A DNA stretch of 64,000 bases from positions 1,860,001 to 1,924,000 of the forward strand of contig OY751487.1 in assembly GCA_963565915.1 (NCBI GenBank), given 5' to 3'. The position numbers were made by a program, and so were the translations under genes. Of the stretch, positions 47,528 through 60,000 are shown piece after piece. Under the pieces are notes generated by a model, which did not search any database, was not told where the DNA came from, and worked only from the letters and a program-made list of their open reading frames with translations. Position 1 is the first letter of the stretch; each line of letters starts with the position of its first letter. This DNA comes from Entoloma clypeatum. Taxonomy: Eukaryota > Basidiomycota > Agaricomycetes > Agaricales > Entolomataceae.

Positions 47528-48577
47528 TCAAGGCTAGAAAAGGCATTTAGCATTTCTGTTTGAAGAACCACATAGCCCCAGACCTACCTTGGGCGCTGGC
47601 TTCTTGGAAGTAGTAGTACCCTTTGCCGCGCGGCTCCTGGTCAACCTTGCCTTAGCCTGTCTTGTAGGCCTCTTAGACTGACCAGTAACGGTCTACGAAA
47701 AGAACGAAAAGTCAGGTAAGTTTCTATTTCCACTCTCCTCGAATTGCTCACCCTCTTCGTCGCATCCCTTCTGGCGGTGGTCGTCTTCCTCGTAGTGGTC
47801 TTGGGCGATGTTGTCTTGGAAGTGGTTGCTGTGGACCTCTTCGGGGTCTGCTTGCTAGTGGTAGTGGCCGCAGCTGGCTTCGTGGTTGTACCCCTGGATC
47901 TATTAGTGGGACGACCAACAGGCCTCTTTGGGGCCGTGGCCTTGGTTCTGGTAGTTCTCCCTCTCGTCCTACCACGCTTAATAGTAGTGACTGGCTTCTT
48001 GCCAACGGGTTTAGCATTCTACGGCTCGGCCTCGTCAAGATCAGCCGACAAGGAACAGCAGAAAATCTGACCTCCTTGGCAGCATCGGTGCGGCCTCTGG
48101 GTGCAATTTTGACTTTTCCCGAAGGACCTTTATGGAGAGTGAACAAAGGTTGGCATGTATGGAACTCACGATTACCTTTGGGGAGGTGGAGTATTCCGTT
48201 TTCGGTACCAGAGGAGATGGCTCGATTGAGCTGGGCAGCGGTAGTATGGTTGACTTCGATATGATATTTAGCCTCAACAAACTAGGGGCGTCGTCGACCT
48301 CCATGGAAAAGGGGTGAGTGAGGGTGGGGGCACGGACCTTCTTGATCATAGGACGTGAGACACCGCCGCGAGCGTCGGTATTAACAAGAATACACTCCTA
48401 ATTGTAAGGGAATGGTTAAGACAAGCCAATAGAGGGTGATTGGGAGAGGGTGAAGGTGCTTCGACTGACTTTAATCATCTCAATCCAGGAGGGATGAGCA
48501 GGGGCATGAGATTTTGTAGTGGGTCCATTATTCTTCGTTGGGGCTTTGGGAGGGGTCTTCTTGACAGTAGGTGCCAT
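47528..48577 (-). CDS. Linker histone H1, first copy
   Basis: Binds linker DNA and compacts chromatin. Start MAPTVKKTPPKAPTKNNG at 48577. The globular H15 domain spans exons: HPSWIEMIK, ECILVNTDARGGVSRPMIKK, FVEAKYHIEVNHTTAAQLNR and ILHLPKGPSGKVKI. The long Lys/Arg/Thr/Pro-rich tail follows (KKPVTTIKRGRTRGRTTRTK; RPVGRPTNRSRG with an AT-hook-like RGRP pattern; TVTGQSKRPTRQAKA). Introns fall after WIEMIK and after MIKK, the same places as in the second H1 gene at 51354. The end is set at 47528 assuming a last intron before CCT-TGA; reading through instead stops at 47534. Confidence 0.85.
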
Positions 48578-49050
48578 TGCAGTAACGATGTGTTGGTGAT
48601 ATCGCAAGAACAGGATAAGACAGTGGACGCGGAGAGTGAAACGACGGGGAGAAAGCAAGTGGATTGGATGAGCTCAGGACGAAACGTCACATGATATATA
48701 ATAAGAACGCACGGACGCGAAATCGCGAACAGAGAAAAGCAAGAGCGGTCCCGTTGTAGACTAAGAGGTGGAAGTGAGCAAGCATCCTGGAGATCATCGT
48801 GATGAAGCAGAGTCCTCGTACCAGATACTGTACGTTTCTAACCAATGAAGATCGAGAGGTCAGATAGTTGGCAGCGTTTCCCGCTCAAGTAGCGGGATAC
48901 GTACTGCCAGGGATTAGTTATTTCATTTTAACCGAGACGGAGGTTGGGATCGTCGACCAAGATGCTGGTCAGTGAAGTGAGGGTTGTGCAGCCGTGAGAA
49001 ACCTCCTGAGCAGCGATTTCCTTCCACGACTCATCTCCTCCGTACGAAAC
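48578..49050. promoter_or_regulatory. Divergent promoter region, H1 / AMP-binding gene
   Basis: About 470 bp between the start codons of two divergent genes. No TATA box stands out, and no repeat or RNA gene is seen. Confidence 0.4.
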
Positions 49051-51066
49051 ATGGCCTCAGTCGTGGCTGACTATCTTGTCACTGACGACCTCACTATCCT
49101 CCTTGGCCTCATTGCCGCCACCGTTTTCCTCTTGAATAACCTCTACAAGCCTCAGCCACTTGTTCACCCGATCCTGCTTGGGCGCCAGAGTGATGTCGGA
49201 AGAGTGAGGAACCCAGGAGAAAGCGCTGTATACAGAAATTATGGAACGGGCTCAATGGGAAGGGTCTGTCCAGGCGCTCACGTCTTCGAGAGGCGTCTGA
49301 TTCTCAACTTTCTGCAGTTCCCTGTGCGACCTAATAAAGATGTTCATATATTAGCCGACTTTGTCAAGTCGGATTTCGAAGGTCCAAGGACTCTCTGGTC
49401 AACGAGGGTAAATCCATCATTCCAATTTCACTGCACTGCGCTCATCAGCCCCTCCTAGCTGACGAACCATGGCTTACAAGACCGTGTTGCTGCTTTTGGA
49501 ACGGGCCTCCTTCGTCTCGCCGGATTACGCCCACAGACTTCTCGGGTTTTGCTTTTGCTGAATGACAGTATCGGTATGTCTCCCGCCTCGTTGTCATCAT
49601 CGTCGTCCATTCTCAATAACAGTCGACAGAATTTATCATCAGCGACCTCGCATTGGCGTCTCATTCTATTCAATCATATACACTCTCCTCTGCCAAGCTA
49701 TTCACTCATGTTTTCGAGTCTTATCCGCCGGCTGCTATCATTACACACGCCGACCTTTTGCCTCACATCCTTCAAGTCATCTACGACGCGGAAAGCAAAA
49801 CAACGAGCCATGTTATCATTGTGGTCGGAGAACCTCAAAAGCATGTTTTGGCCAGCGTAGCAAGCAATATCAATGTCATCAATTTTGTTGATGTAGAGCG
49901 GGAAGGTATTCGGACTGAGAAAATTATCAACCCAGTGCCAAGTGAGTTCCTACTCCCCTCATCGAGTTTCCTACCTCATACAATGAAGCAGATGCTGATG
50001 ACATCTTCACGGTCTCTTTTTTTGAGAATGAATCCGGACAAATACACGGTGCGCAACTCACCCACGAAAACGTGACCGCCGGCGTAGCCGCAATCCGTGC
50101 ACTCCTTCCCCTTTCCCATGCTTTAACGCCCCTTGACACGATTGTTTCTGCATACTCCCTGAGTACTGCGTATGGAAGAGCGATTGCGTATACAGCCATC
50201 TATGAGGGTACAAGCCTGGCGACGTTGAACAGTTCTGAAACCTATCACGCGGATGAACGTGAGTTTGAGAAGTTTCCACGTACGTCGTACTGATGCTCCG
50301 GAACAGGCACTGTGGATATAGATCTCGCAGATGCTGTGTCGTACAAGGCCTTCCCTATCCCATCACCTACTGTTCTGTTCCTCAAACCTGGACACCTCGA
50401 GAGCACCGTTGCCTCGATTGCGAAGCAGGCATCTAGATCCTGGATTCTCTATCCTTTGGCTAGGCGACACAAATTGGCAAGCCTCAATGAAGGCTACATT
50501 ACCAAGGATAGTCTGTGGGATCGCCTTGTATTCGACGATGCTCGTGCAAAGGTCATCGGGGAGAGCGCAGGCACTATCAGAGGGGCGATAATCAGTGGTG
50601 GTTCGTGACCATTTCTGTTCTATCATGAGCCTGCATTTATTCAGCTTCGTGACACTTTTTAGGGCCGCTGAATGCGTCGTCTCTCACACCTGCTAGGATC
50701 GCGCTATCTGTTCCGTTAATCAATAGTTACACGCACCCATTGGCAGCAGGACCCGTCATGGCATCACACCCCCTCGATCTGCAAGACTTCCCGGCAAAAG
50801 CAAACGACCCTAGCGCACCTCCCTATGCGCATGTGGGACCTCCGAGTGTCAATACGGAAGTGAAGTTGGTTGGCCTCAATGATGACGCAGTCGAAGCTGG
50901 GGCAGATCCGAGTGGAGTGCTCTTGATCAGGGGACCTTCAGTGGGGAAGCTCCTTGGCAACGATGACTATGTTTCCATCCCTTCTGCGGATGAACAACAA
51001 GGATGGGTGCCTACAGGTGTCAGAGCCAAAATACAAACGAACGGTGCTTTCCAGATCTTGCCGTAG
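49051..51066 (+). CDS. AMP-binding (ANL) family protein, degenerate motifs and no C-terminal subdomain
   Basis: The fold of acyl-CoA synthetases is recognisable: DRVAAFGTGLLRLAGLRPQT, RVLLLLNDSIEFIISDLALA, HVIIVVGEPQKHVLASVAS, GAQLTHENVTAGVAAIRAL, PLARRHKLASLNEGYITKD, AIISGGPLNASSLTPARIAL and GVLLIRGPSVGKLL. The key motifs are altered: where active enzymes have TSGTTGxPKG this one reads ENESGQIHGAQLTH, and the GW-x-x-TGD motif reads GWVPTGVRA without the Asp. The protein stops at NGAFQILP, before the C-terminal subdomain with the catalytic Lys. The start MASVVADYLVTDDLTILLGL carries an N-terminal membrane segment. Likely a membrane-anchored protein with altered or no ligase activity; partner unknown. 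About seven exons. Confidence 0.75.
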
Positions 51067-51353
51067 AATTACCTTTCTTGTAATTATTAGATGCAATGAC
51101 AAAAGTCTCAATGAATTTGTGCCAAGACATTCCCCAGTGCACGTGATGACGACGCGTCACGTCTTGCCGAATCCGATCTGGATCAACAAAGCGAAAGTCT
51201 GCACAGCCACGAGAATAGTGGAGTCACATGATGGAGACAACAAGATGCGACCTTAAAATGACTGATAAACGACGATTTCAGACCTTCGCCCCCCTTTATT
51301 CCTGACCTCCATCTCACCTCCCCCCCCCACAAACACAACTGTTCAACCTCAAC

Positions 51354-52588
51354 ATGTCATCCAACCCTCCCGCAACCCCTCCGTCTGCCGAGTCTCCTGC
51401 TGATCAACCCGCCTCGGCCCCCTCCTCGCCAGCGGCCAAGCCCAAGTCCACAAGGAAGACTGCCTCCGCGAAGAAGCCCACCTCGAAGGCAAAGGCTGTG
51501 ACCAAGGCAAAGGCCACTGTCAAACCTTCCTCCAAGTCTACAGGGACCAAGGCTGCCTCATCATCGCATCCTTCATGGAAAGATATCGTCAAGGTATATT
51601 CCGTCTGACATACGAAGACGGAAGCATCGTTTGCTCATAGTCCGTACCACTAGGAGTGTATCTTGGAGAACAAGGGCGAGGCGCGTCAAGGCGTCTCTAG
51701 ATCTACTATCAAGAAGGTGCCCGATCCAGTAGATGACATTCGTCACCGCGAGCTCATCCAAGTGTCCAATAGTATGCAGAAACGAAATACAAACTCGAGC
51801 CTACTCCTGCCAACATCTATCAACTCAACCGTGCCATCACTTCGGGAGCGGAGGCTGCGATCTTCTCTTTGCCCAAAGGCCCTTCGGGCAAAGTCAAGCT
51901 TGCTACCAAAACAAAGGTCGCTGGTGATGCTAAAGAGGTTAGGATTACACTCTTCCCCCTTGTCGCCTCTTTTCTCCGGTTCTTTACCGATCAACATATT
52001 TTACTCTAGAACTCGAAGCCAGTTTCGAAAACGACCTCGAAAACCGCAACCAAACCATCATCTGCAACAGCTAAGAAACCTGCCACGAAAGCAGCGGCCG
52101 CCAAACCTTCAGCCAAAGCTGCTGCTACGAAATCCGTGGTCACAAAGGCCACTGCCGCCACCAAGAAACCATCGCCCAAGAAGACCCTCGCAGGTAAACC
52201 CAAAGTAAAATCAACGAAGAAGACAACAACAACTGCCACACGAGGGGCGGCAAAGAAAGTTAGTCTACAAGCTTTTATAACTTGTATCTATTTGACCCCC
52301 CGATCCAGGCAGTCACGGGTACCACGGCGGCCGCGAAAGCAAAGGCAGCAGCTGCGAAGAAATTACCCGCCAAAGCCAAGAAGATTGTTGCAACGGCTAG
52401 AAAGGCAGTGAGAACCGTAGTATGTTGATGCTGGTGTAGTTGGTTTCCACCCTCTAATCCCGCTTAGGCTGCGCCCAAAGCCCGCTCAATGAAGACAACA
52501 GCGAAACCTAGATCGCGAGCAAAGAAGGTACGCTTATTGTTTACTTTGAAGCTCTATCAATTGACCTGCCATTCAGGTCACTGCGTGA
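51354..52588 (+). CDS. Linker histone H1, second copy
   Basis: Start MSSNPPATPPSAESPADQP at 51354. The globular domain is spread over HPSWKDIVK, ECILENKGEARQGVSRSTIK and YAETKYKLEPTPANIYQLNR, ending IFSLPKGPSGKVKLATKTK. The tail is Lys/Ala/Thr-rich over about 200 residues (KPVSKTTSKTATKPSSATAK; AVTGTTAAAKAKAAAAKK). It ends SRAKKVTA with TGA at 52586-52588 after a last short intron. Intron positions after DIVK and TIKK match the H1 gene at 47528-48577, so the two are paralogues from one ancestral gene. The AMP-binding gene lies between them. Confidence 0.88.
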
Positions 52589-53418
52589 TGGATTTCATTG
52601 TGTTTGATATTGGACACATTTTTATTATTACTGTATCATGTTGCTTGTACTTTTAGTGCTACCATTATCCTACGTTGTACTTGGGCTATACATACACTGC
52701 CAGACGAGTGTTGATCATGAGGGTCTGTGGCGATGCACATTATTCCGATCATGTCAAGTTGGATGATCGGCGGATTTGACAAGCGAATATCTTGATCACA
52801 ACAGAGGTAAAATCTGTGACTTGAAAATTATTCATAAGTGCGGGATGACGACAAAGGTCGGATGCAAATAAGACACAAAAAAGAGGGAGTCATCCTGGCT
52901 GCGGTTGGGACGATGGAAAAAGTACCATAGAGACTTGAGTTGCTGTCGGAACAAGTAAGGGGAATTAGGCTTTTCTCTGAGAAATCAATGAAACGATTTG
53001 AACTTACTGAAAGGGGATAGGTGGCTGTGGCCACGTGTGCGACGGGCGGGCGACAAACCAACAATTACTTACTTAGCATGCAGAATATAGTAGATGGAGC
53101 ACCGGTGGAGAAGAGTGGGAGCTGGTGGATGGTGCCTTGGTGACGTGGGAGGGAGTGAAGATGGAATCAAGGATCTCGGTAAGCCCCATTGCGCGGCAAT
53201 CACCTTAGGGCACAGGACCCCGGGTGATTTTCCGTATTAGGTCAAGATTGGGTGCGAAACCGGGGGTGGCCGGGGTCGTGATGGACCCTGTTGTGTGCTG
53301 CGTGTGGCGAATGTCCCCTGATTTTTCGCTTTCTTCTTTCAACCATCATCCTCTCCTCTGCCTACCCCTCGCTGGTCGATCCTCCTCCGTCTCTGCCAGT
53401 GCCCATTAATGCTCTGCC
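52589..53418. other. Intergenic, H1 3' side and GDS1-type gene promoter
   Basis: No conserved frame on either strand. The last 150 bp before 53419 are pyrimidine-rich (many CCTC and TTCTT runs), as often seen at fungal transcription starts. No repeat or RNA gene was recognised. Confidence 0.4.
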
Positions 53419-56417
53419 ATGGACTCAACTCAATGTTCTCCTCTTGATCCCATCGCTCACTCCTATGGCACCAGAATTCGAAAAAACACCTCCCTCAAGC
53501 CCTCTGCTCGTCTCCGCAGTCTACCCGACCCAACAACACTCCAGCCCCGCAGGTTGAAACCCACGCAACGTGCTCAGTCCTCCACCCATTCCCACTATCC
53601 GCAGTTCCCACTCCCTGGCATCGTGCTTCACCCAGACGATGCGACTAGCAAGGTCTTCATCGCTATCGGGCGTTCTTTTCTTTCGGTTGTGTGTAATCTC
53701 CTACCCGATCACGTAAAACCGTGTCCTTAATCAATTTCACAGAACAATCGTGCCATGACAATCAAAGACCTCGCGGAGATGACTGTCAGGTTCGGTCTTG
53801 TTTGCCAGAAGTGGGTTCCGATCTCTTTTGCACGCCCTTCACTCTTGCTGACTCATACGTCTGAAGTGTATCAGCAGCAAGCCAGGCCATCACAACATAC
53901 ATACGCACTCACATGCACCGCTGCGAAGTCCAACAAGATCAACCCCTACTTCTCCGCCACGTTCTTTCTGGCACTGCCGCCGATGATGACCTCCTACCAG
54001 CACTTCACTCGCGCTCGGGCGGCGCACACTGCACTGTCAGTCCCGACAACAGGATAACCAATTTCAGACGCGGCACCATGGTCTGGTACCTCAGCAGATC
54101 AACTGGTGCTCCCTGTCCCTTTGCAAGAGTCGGCATTCGCCTCTGCGACTATGGGGAAGATGGAAGGTCGGGCAATGTGACTGTATCGAAAGATAAGAGA
54201 CAGAGGGACAGGGAAAGACGCCCAGAGCACTGTGGCGAGAAGCGCAAGCGGCCTCTTAGAAGTTGTGTCGCGCGTGGCTCAGATTCAGAATCGCCGAATG
54301 ACGATGAAGGTCGCCCCCCCAAAGTCAAACTGACCCTTCGCCTTCGCCCTCTCAATAACACATCGCCCTCTTCCGACTTCCCCACGTCCGAATCAAGAGG
54401 AATCATTGACCTTTCGAACGAGACTGACTCAGATTCGGATGACTCATCGAGTGATGCAATGTCTGTTGACTCCTCTGAGGACGAGGAAGAGACAAGACCC
54501 AGTCCTCCAACCGAAGAAGCTCCGTGGTCCCTGCCCCCCTATCCCAGACGATCGATATCTATCCCTTGCTATACACCATGCACTGAAGAGGCATCGTCAT
54601 TACCACGTGCTGAATTTCACCCCTTCCGTCGGTCTCCCTCTATTCCTTACAGCGTTGGCTCTCCCCCCCCAGACTCGGAAGACGAGGACGAGGACTTCCA
54701 TATTACAATGACAGGCGCCCGTCGACATTCTACAGCACCACGTTCCCCGGATGACGACCCTGAGGGTTGGGACGCGGATCTTGATAGTGAAGATGATGGC
54801 GAAATTTTGTCGGAAAGCCCAGGCCCTGCATCGCCGTACGCCCATATGATGTTACCCGAAGTGATTGTGAAAGAGGAACCGACTGATTTGCAAGGCATGT
54901 TGGATGCATGGGAGGATTTTGACTGTAGCTTGGCAGGTGCTAAAGTGGTGGAAGTGATTGCACAAGCTGCAGCGTGTGTCCTCGAAGCACAGGCGACGTG
55001 CAAGGTTAAGGCCGAAAGCATGGATTCCTGGATGTGGGAGTCGAGCTCTACGGATCAAGAATGGCGCCTGCCCTCTGAAGGCTTGGCGACCTGCATCAAA
55101 CAGGAGGAAGTCGAAGTGGAATCCCCATTCTCCCTTCCTCATGGCCTCTTTTCTTTGTCTTCACCGTTACCTTCATCGTCCCAGCTCCCTGGCCTCTCTT
55201 ACTCACCATCTCCCAGTCCTGAGAGCTCCCGGGATGATGAATGGATCGACAGGAGACAGTTTTCCACTGTCCGCGCAATCTCGAAGATGCAACCCTCCCC
55301 TATCTCCGTTCAGACCCCATCAAGTGTTGCTTTGCCATGGATGTCTCAACGTGACTTCTCTGTATCGAGATCGTCGTCAGACTCGACGCCCTCGCCTATG
55401 GTGATTTCTCAATCTTTGGCCGCTCTCATCCAATCCATGTCGATGAATTCCCCGACTACGCTTGTACCCTCTTCCCTCGCCATCCCCCCTCATTGCATAT
55501 CACCACTCGACACTCGCTGTAAAGGGCCGTCGCCGGAAAATGTCGTTGTACAAACATGTCAACCTTGCCATCCCCCGATAAGTGCTACTCAGATTGAAGG
55601 TTTGTCTTCTCTCATTGGTTACCTTACAAATGGCATGTTGACTTACTTTTGGGTAGGCATCTCAGTGTACCAGATGACACTTGGTTCTCACCTACTTCTC
55701 CGAAGAATCGACACAGATTTTGTCAACTTGACGCCAATCGTCACCCATGCGAACACACCTCACCCTGTCGTCAGTACAATCGCCAATGCAGTCACCGTTG
55801 CCAAAGGATCGCCAGCCGTATCAGGTACCTGGGTTCCTTTACCAGCTGCACAGGCGTATATACATGATCACCCAGCCCTCCATGGCGGACCTTACGACAT
55901 CTTCCTCTCCGACTCCCTCTCTGAGCGGTTCCCTCTGGCGCTGCAAGAATTCAACAAGTCAAGTGCCCCCGGACGGACATTGAATCATTTTGGGCCCCAC
56001 TTTGGGTCAACCCTTCAGGCAACCCAGCTGTATTGCCAAACAGAAGCGCAGAACGTATCAAGGCCCGAGAATGACATAAATTCCTGTCCTGCGGTCACAG
56101 CGCTGACGGAGGACGACTACAAAGACCTTATCTGTCCATTGAATGCAGAAGAGCAAGAGCTATTCCGAGAAATCTGCGACATCCCAGATACGGACAAGGA
56201 GAACTCCCCGGTGATGATGGCGATGGACGAAAAAGTTGCATTTCCCATCCCTGAAGCGTCCCTTACAAGTGAACTCTGTCAAGAGCAGACTGTTCCCGCT
56301 GGAGACAATGAGCGCCCTGATCGACCCCTTCGCAGGTCTAAACGTGTCGCAGATGCCGTCGCCGCCCAGTCGCCCAGTCGCACCCGTCGGGGTGGGTCGA
56401 GAAATTCGCTTTCCTGA
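53419..56417 (+). CDS. GDS1-type winged-helix protein, large disordered C-terminus
   Basis: Three exons. The start MDSTQCSPLDPIAHSYGTR leads to LPGIVLHPDDATSKVFIAIG, RSFLSV, intron, NNRAMTIKDLAEMTVRFGLV, intron, NVSAASQAITTYIRTHMHRC, PLLLRHVLSGTAADDD and NFRRGTMVWYLSRSTGAPC. This is the winged-helix block shared with yeast Gds1 and its basidiomycete relatives. The remaining 600 residues are disordered, with acidic Ser/Asp runs (DSSEDEEETRPS; DSEDEDEDFH) and a basic end (RRSKRVADAVAAQSPSRTRR). Probably a nuclear regulator, but target genes are unknown. Intron boundaries: GTT-GTGTGT near 53687 and AA-GTGGGT near 53811. Confidence 0.8.
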
Positions 56418-57098
56418 AGTGTGTGCGATTGTGCTTTGCATCCCGCCTTCGGCCCCAATATGGGTTTTAGAATCTCTACCATGTCTCATCATCCCTTTGT
56501 TACGTTTCGAAACCCCTCCTCTGATGATGGCACTTTATTTTGTTTCGAGCTTTCTTGCCACGCACGCAGATTGAATTCACCTCTCGTGTATCTTTGGCGT
56601 TGAATACCCCCACCTTGTTCGCAAACCGACGTTTTATACATATATACTCACTGTATTGATACTTTTGGTCCATTTACATGACTTACAAGCGTTACTACAC
56701 CCCACTCAGAACTAGTACAGTTTCTTCTGTCCTGATAGTAATGCCGTAGTTGAATTCTATGCCACGTTAATATGCTTGAGATGGAAGGATGAGAAAAGGG
56801 GGCAGTAGCGTGGGAAGGGTGGAGATTGGCTGAGAGACTTCACCCCGTTCCTCCTCCTCCTCCTCGTTAGTATTTTCTGGTGGCACTTCTACTATAGTAG
56901 TCGTGGGCAACTCTTGTCTGCAGTCTTTGCCCCCTAAAATCTGCTCTTTTTACCGTACATCTCGATCCGGAGCCACCTCGAAAATTTTTCGTCCACAGCG
57001 ACGGGCTCGGCACCATCCTCGACGGTCTTCTAATTCAGACGGCAAGCGTCCCAGCACTTCCTAATTCCTAATCGTTCATCTTTCGACAATCATCTATA
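56418..57098. other. Intergenic before the RRM-PUF gene
   Basis: Holds the 3' UTR of the GDS1-type gene and the promoter of the next gene. CTCCTCCTCCTCCTC near 56850-56865 is a short triplet repeat. The 80 bp before 57099 are rich in TTC/TCC. No gene is seen. Confidence 0.45.
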
Positions 57099-60000
57099 AT
57101 GTCTTTATCGCCCTCTGACAATGCTGGCTCCTATTCTCGAGCCCCACCCCCTGGGAAAACACCCCCTCCTGCCCCATCAGCTGCTTTCGCGAAGAGGTTG
57201 GTGTCTCCTCGATTCCCCCTCATAATCTCTAACGCACTTCTTCTCAGAGCGAGGGAGATTCAAGCGGAGGAAAGATTGGGGGGCAGATACCTGCCCCCTG
57301 CGCTGCGCGCCCTCGCTTCCGGCGGTTCCCCACCTAATGACCATCCTCCCTCTGTCACGACTCCTGTAGATGGCTCGACGCTGCCTCCTACTAATTACCA
57401 ACCCGGCTTCCGAAGGGCAAGGGCTGGGACCCTTCCTTCTAATGTACAACTTGCCGCCCAGCGCTTTGCAGCCGCTTCCAACACAGTGACGAGCACCCCC
57501 ACTTCGGCCGACTCCGTGGCTGAGCCCATTCACCGCCTATCATTGGCTCCAGCTCCTCAGAGTCTGACATCCCAGGCTCGACCTGGGTTGCGCCATGCCA
57601 CCTCCGTAGCATCCACGGCCGCTTCATCAGCCGCCAGCGAACGCAACAGCCGCCTTAGGTCCGGGTCCCTCACTTTACCTTCTGCAGGGCTTTCCAATGC
57701 CTTCGGGTCCTCCATTTTTTCGTCTTCTTGGTTGTCCTCCACAAATACAACGGGGAACGGTTTCCCCATTCTAGATGAGTTGAGATCCGTTGCTTCTCAA
57801 GACTCTGGCGCCGATGATTTCGATGTTCACACGCTCGACTACCTTGGTTTGGACGATCATCGGCCCCCGCCTGCGGCCACGATCACTGAACTGCGAAACC
57901 AGGCCCAGGCTGCGATTGCAGGGAACCTCGCGGGCAATCCGTCTCGCATGCGTGCAAGCACTGTTTCCAATCCTTACCACACCAGGTCGTCCGTTGTATC
58001 CTCTTTGTTGTCCCCATCCGCGGCTGAAGAAGAAGAAGAATATTTCGATAATTACGATGAGCATGTGTATGGACGCCATGCGTATGATACGTCGGCACAA
58101 GACTCTTACGCCTCAAATTCGTTTTTGAACAAAGGGTTCAAAGCGTCAGAGCACTTGGCCGTCAGACCGCGGGCCATCTCTGTTGGAACCCTCGATGACC
58201 CGATGCGATCTCTCCAGCAACGCCGCGTTGCTGCTGATTCGCACCCGTATATCAACGAGCTGTCGCACCAGAGTTCCGGACTTTCGGTGCCGGGTAACAA
58301 CGGTATCAGTGGTCCTGCTGGCATTCTCAAGTCTCTGGCGACGCCCAGGACTGGTGCTTCGCCTACCGTTCACTTCCCTGGCTCTTCGGGGACAGACATT
58401 ACAGGGCGAGGTGCATCAGCATATCTCATTGCGCCGAACAATCAAAGTCGTTCCTTGTCCCCCAAGTCGGAAGGGCCTTCTTCTCAGGCACAGACTCCGA
58501 CACGTTCTTTGTGGATTGGGAATCTGGATAGCGCCGTCACGAGCGAACAACTCATCCACGTCTTCGCCCCTTATGGTGCCATTGAGAGCTTGAGACTTTT
58601 GCCTGAGAAGGTCGGTCATAGTGTACCCCTAAATGTCATGATGCTGATTCACCTTGATATCAGGAGTGTGGATTTGTGAACTTTGTCGATCAAGCAGATG
58701 CCATTCGTGCCAAGGATGATGTTCTCAACAGGCTCGGAGGGAACATCGGGATGCCCAATGGGCAGACAGTGCGTATTGGTTTCGGCAAGGCCGACAGTGC
58801 TCCTGTCGCCCCTGCCAAAGGAACGCCTGTCAGCCCGGCGCCGATGTCTCCAAGTGGTGCGCCTGGCAAGGCCTCTGGTGCTACTGGACTAGGCCCGATA
58901 GATGCTCAACTGCAGTCCACTCCAACTCGAGCTCTCTGGATTGGATCCATACCTTCGACCACTACGCCTGCAACCATTTTGAGTGTTTTCAGTCCTTATG
59001 GGCCTATTGAGTCTGCGAGAGTATTGACGCATAAGAATTGCGGATTCAGTGAGTATATATATTTTTGGTGGAAATCTGTTCGGTTCCTCATCTTTCTCGT
59101 TTCTAGTCAATTTTGAACGGCTGGATGATGCTGTCAGAGCTCGAAAGGCACTCAATGGTCGCGATGTCCTGGGAAGTGACGTCGGAGCCATCCGTATTGG
59201 ATTCGCGAAAGTGCCCGTGAAGAATGGCCAAGAAGGTGGTGGAAGTGCTGATGAAAATGCGAACGTTGTTGTGCAAGGAGTAGGTGATCTGAGTGTTGGC
59301 GCCACCATCCATGCGCTCCGTGCAGTCAAAGGTGCTTCTACCGTGCCAGCCGATCAACAGGTTCTTGGTGGGGCCGTTGAAAATTACAGGTCCAATCTTC
59401 TCCTGAGCATGATCGGGTCTGGCGCGCATAAGGCATCTTATTCTGATAGTGGCCTAGGCAAACCAGCAGGCTGGACACCTTCAGTGACGGAACAACAGAT
59501 GATTATGAGGGAACTTAGTGCAGGGAGCAACGATGCAGAGCAGGATATTCAAGCTCTTTCAGGTATGTTTGATGTTTGCTCCCTCTCGACTCTGGTTCTT
59601 CATGTCAGTATATTCCAGAGTTCCGCCCGCCCACCATGTATTACACAACTATTCCTTTGGTCTCAGAGCGGCCTCATAACAGGCGCTGGGATGCTGCAAA
59701 ATTGCGCGAACTGCGCAAACGTCTGGATTCAGGGACTATGACTGTTGATGAGGTCGATCAGGTCGCCGCGGACTTTTTGGATGGAGAGATTGTTGACCTT
59801 GCCTCTGACTGGCTTGGAAACACCGTGTGTCTATCTTCAATCAAGTGTTATATCTTCCTCTGACTGGGACGCTTCAGGTTGTCCAAAAGCTGTTTGAAAA
59901 GTGCTCACCAGGACCCAGGTTCATGATGCTCGAGCGCATCGCACCGCATCTTGCGATGATAGGCATTCACAAGAATGGTACTTGGGCCGCACAGAAGATA

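Noticed and set aside
47744..48070. A 108-codon plus-strand frame rich in Val and Leu that looks like a membrane protein
   Set aside because: It is the antisense of the Lys/Arg/Thr-rich tail of the H1 gene; Lys and Thr codons read backwards give Leu and Val. The real gene is on the minus strand.
51354..52588. Plain Lys/Ala-rich low-complexity sequence instead of a gene
   Set aside because: The globular H1 domain blocks and intron positions shared with the other H1 gene show that it is a real gene.
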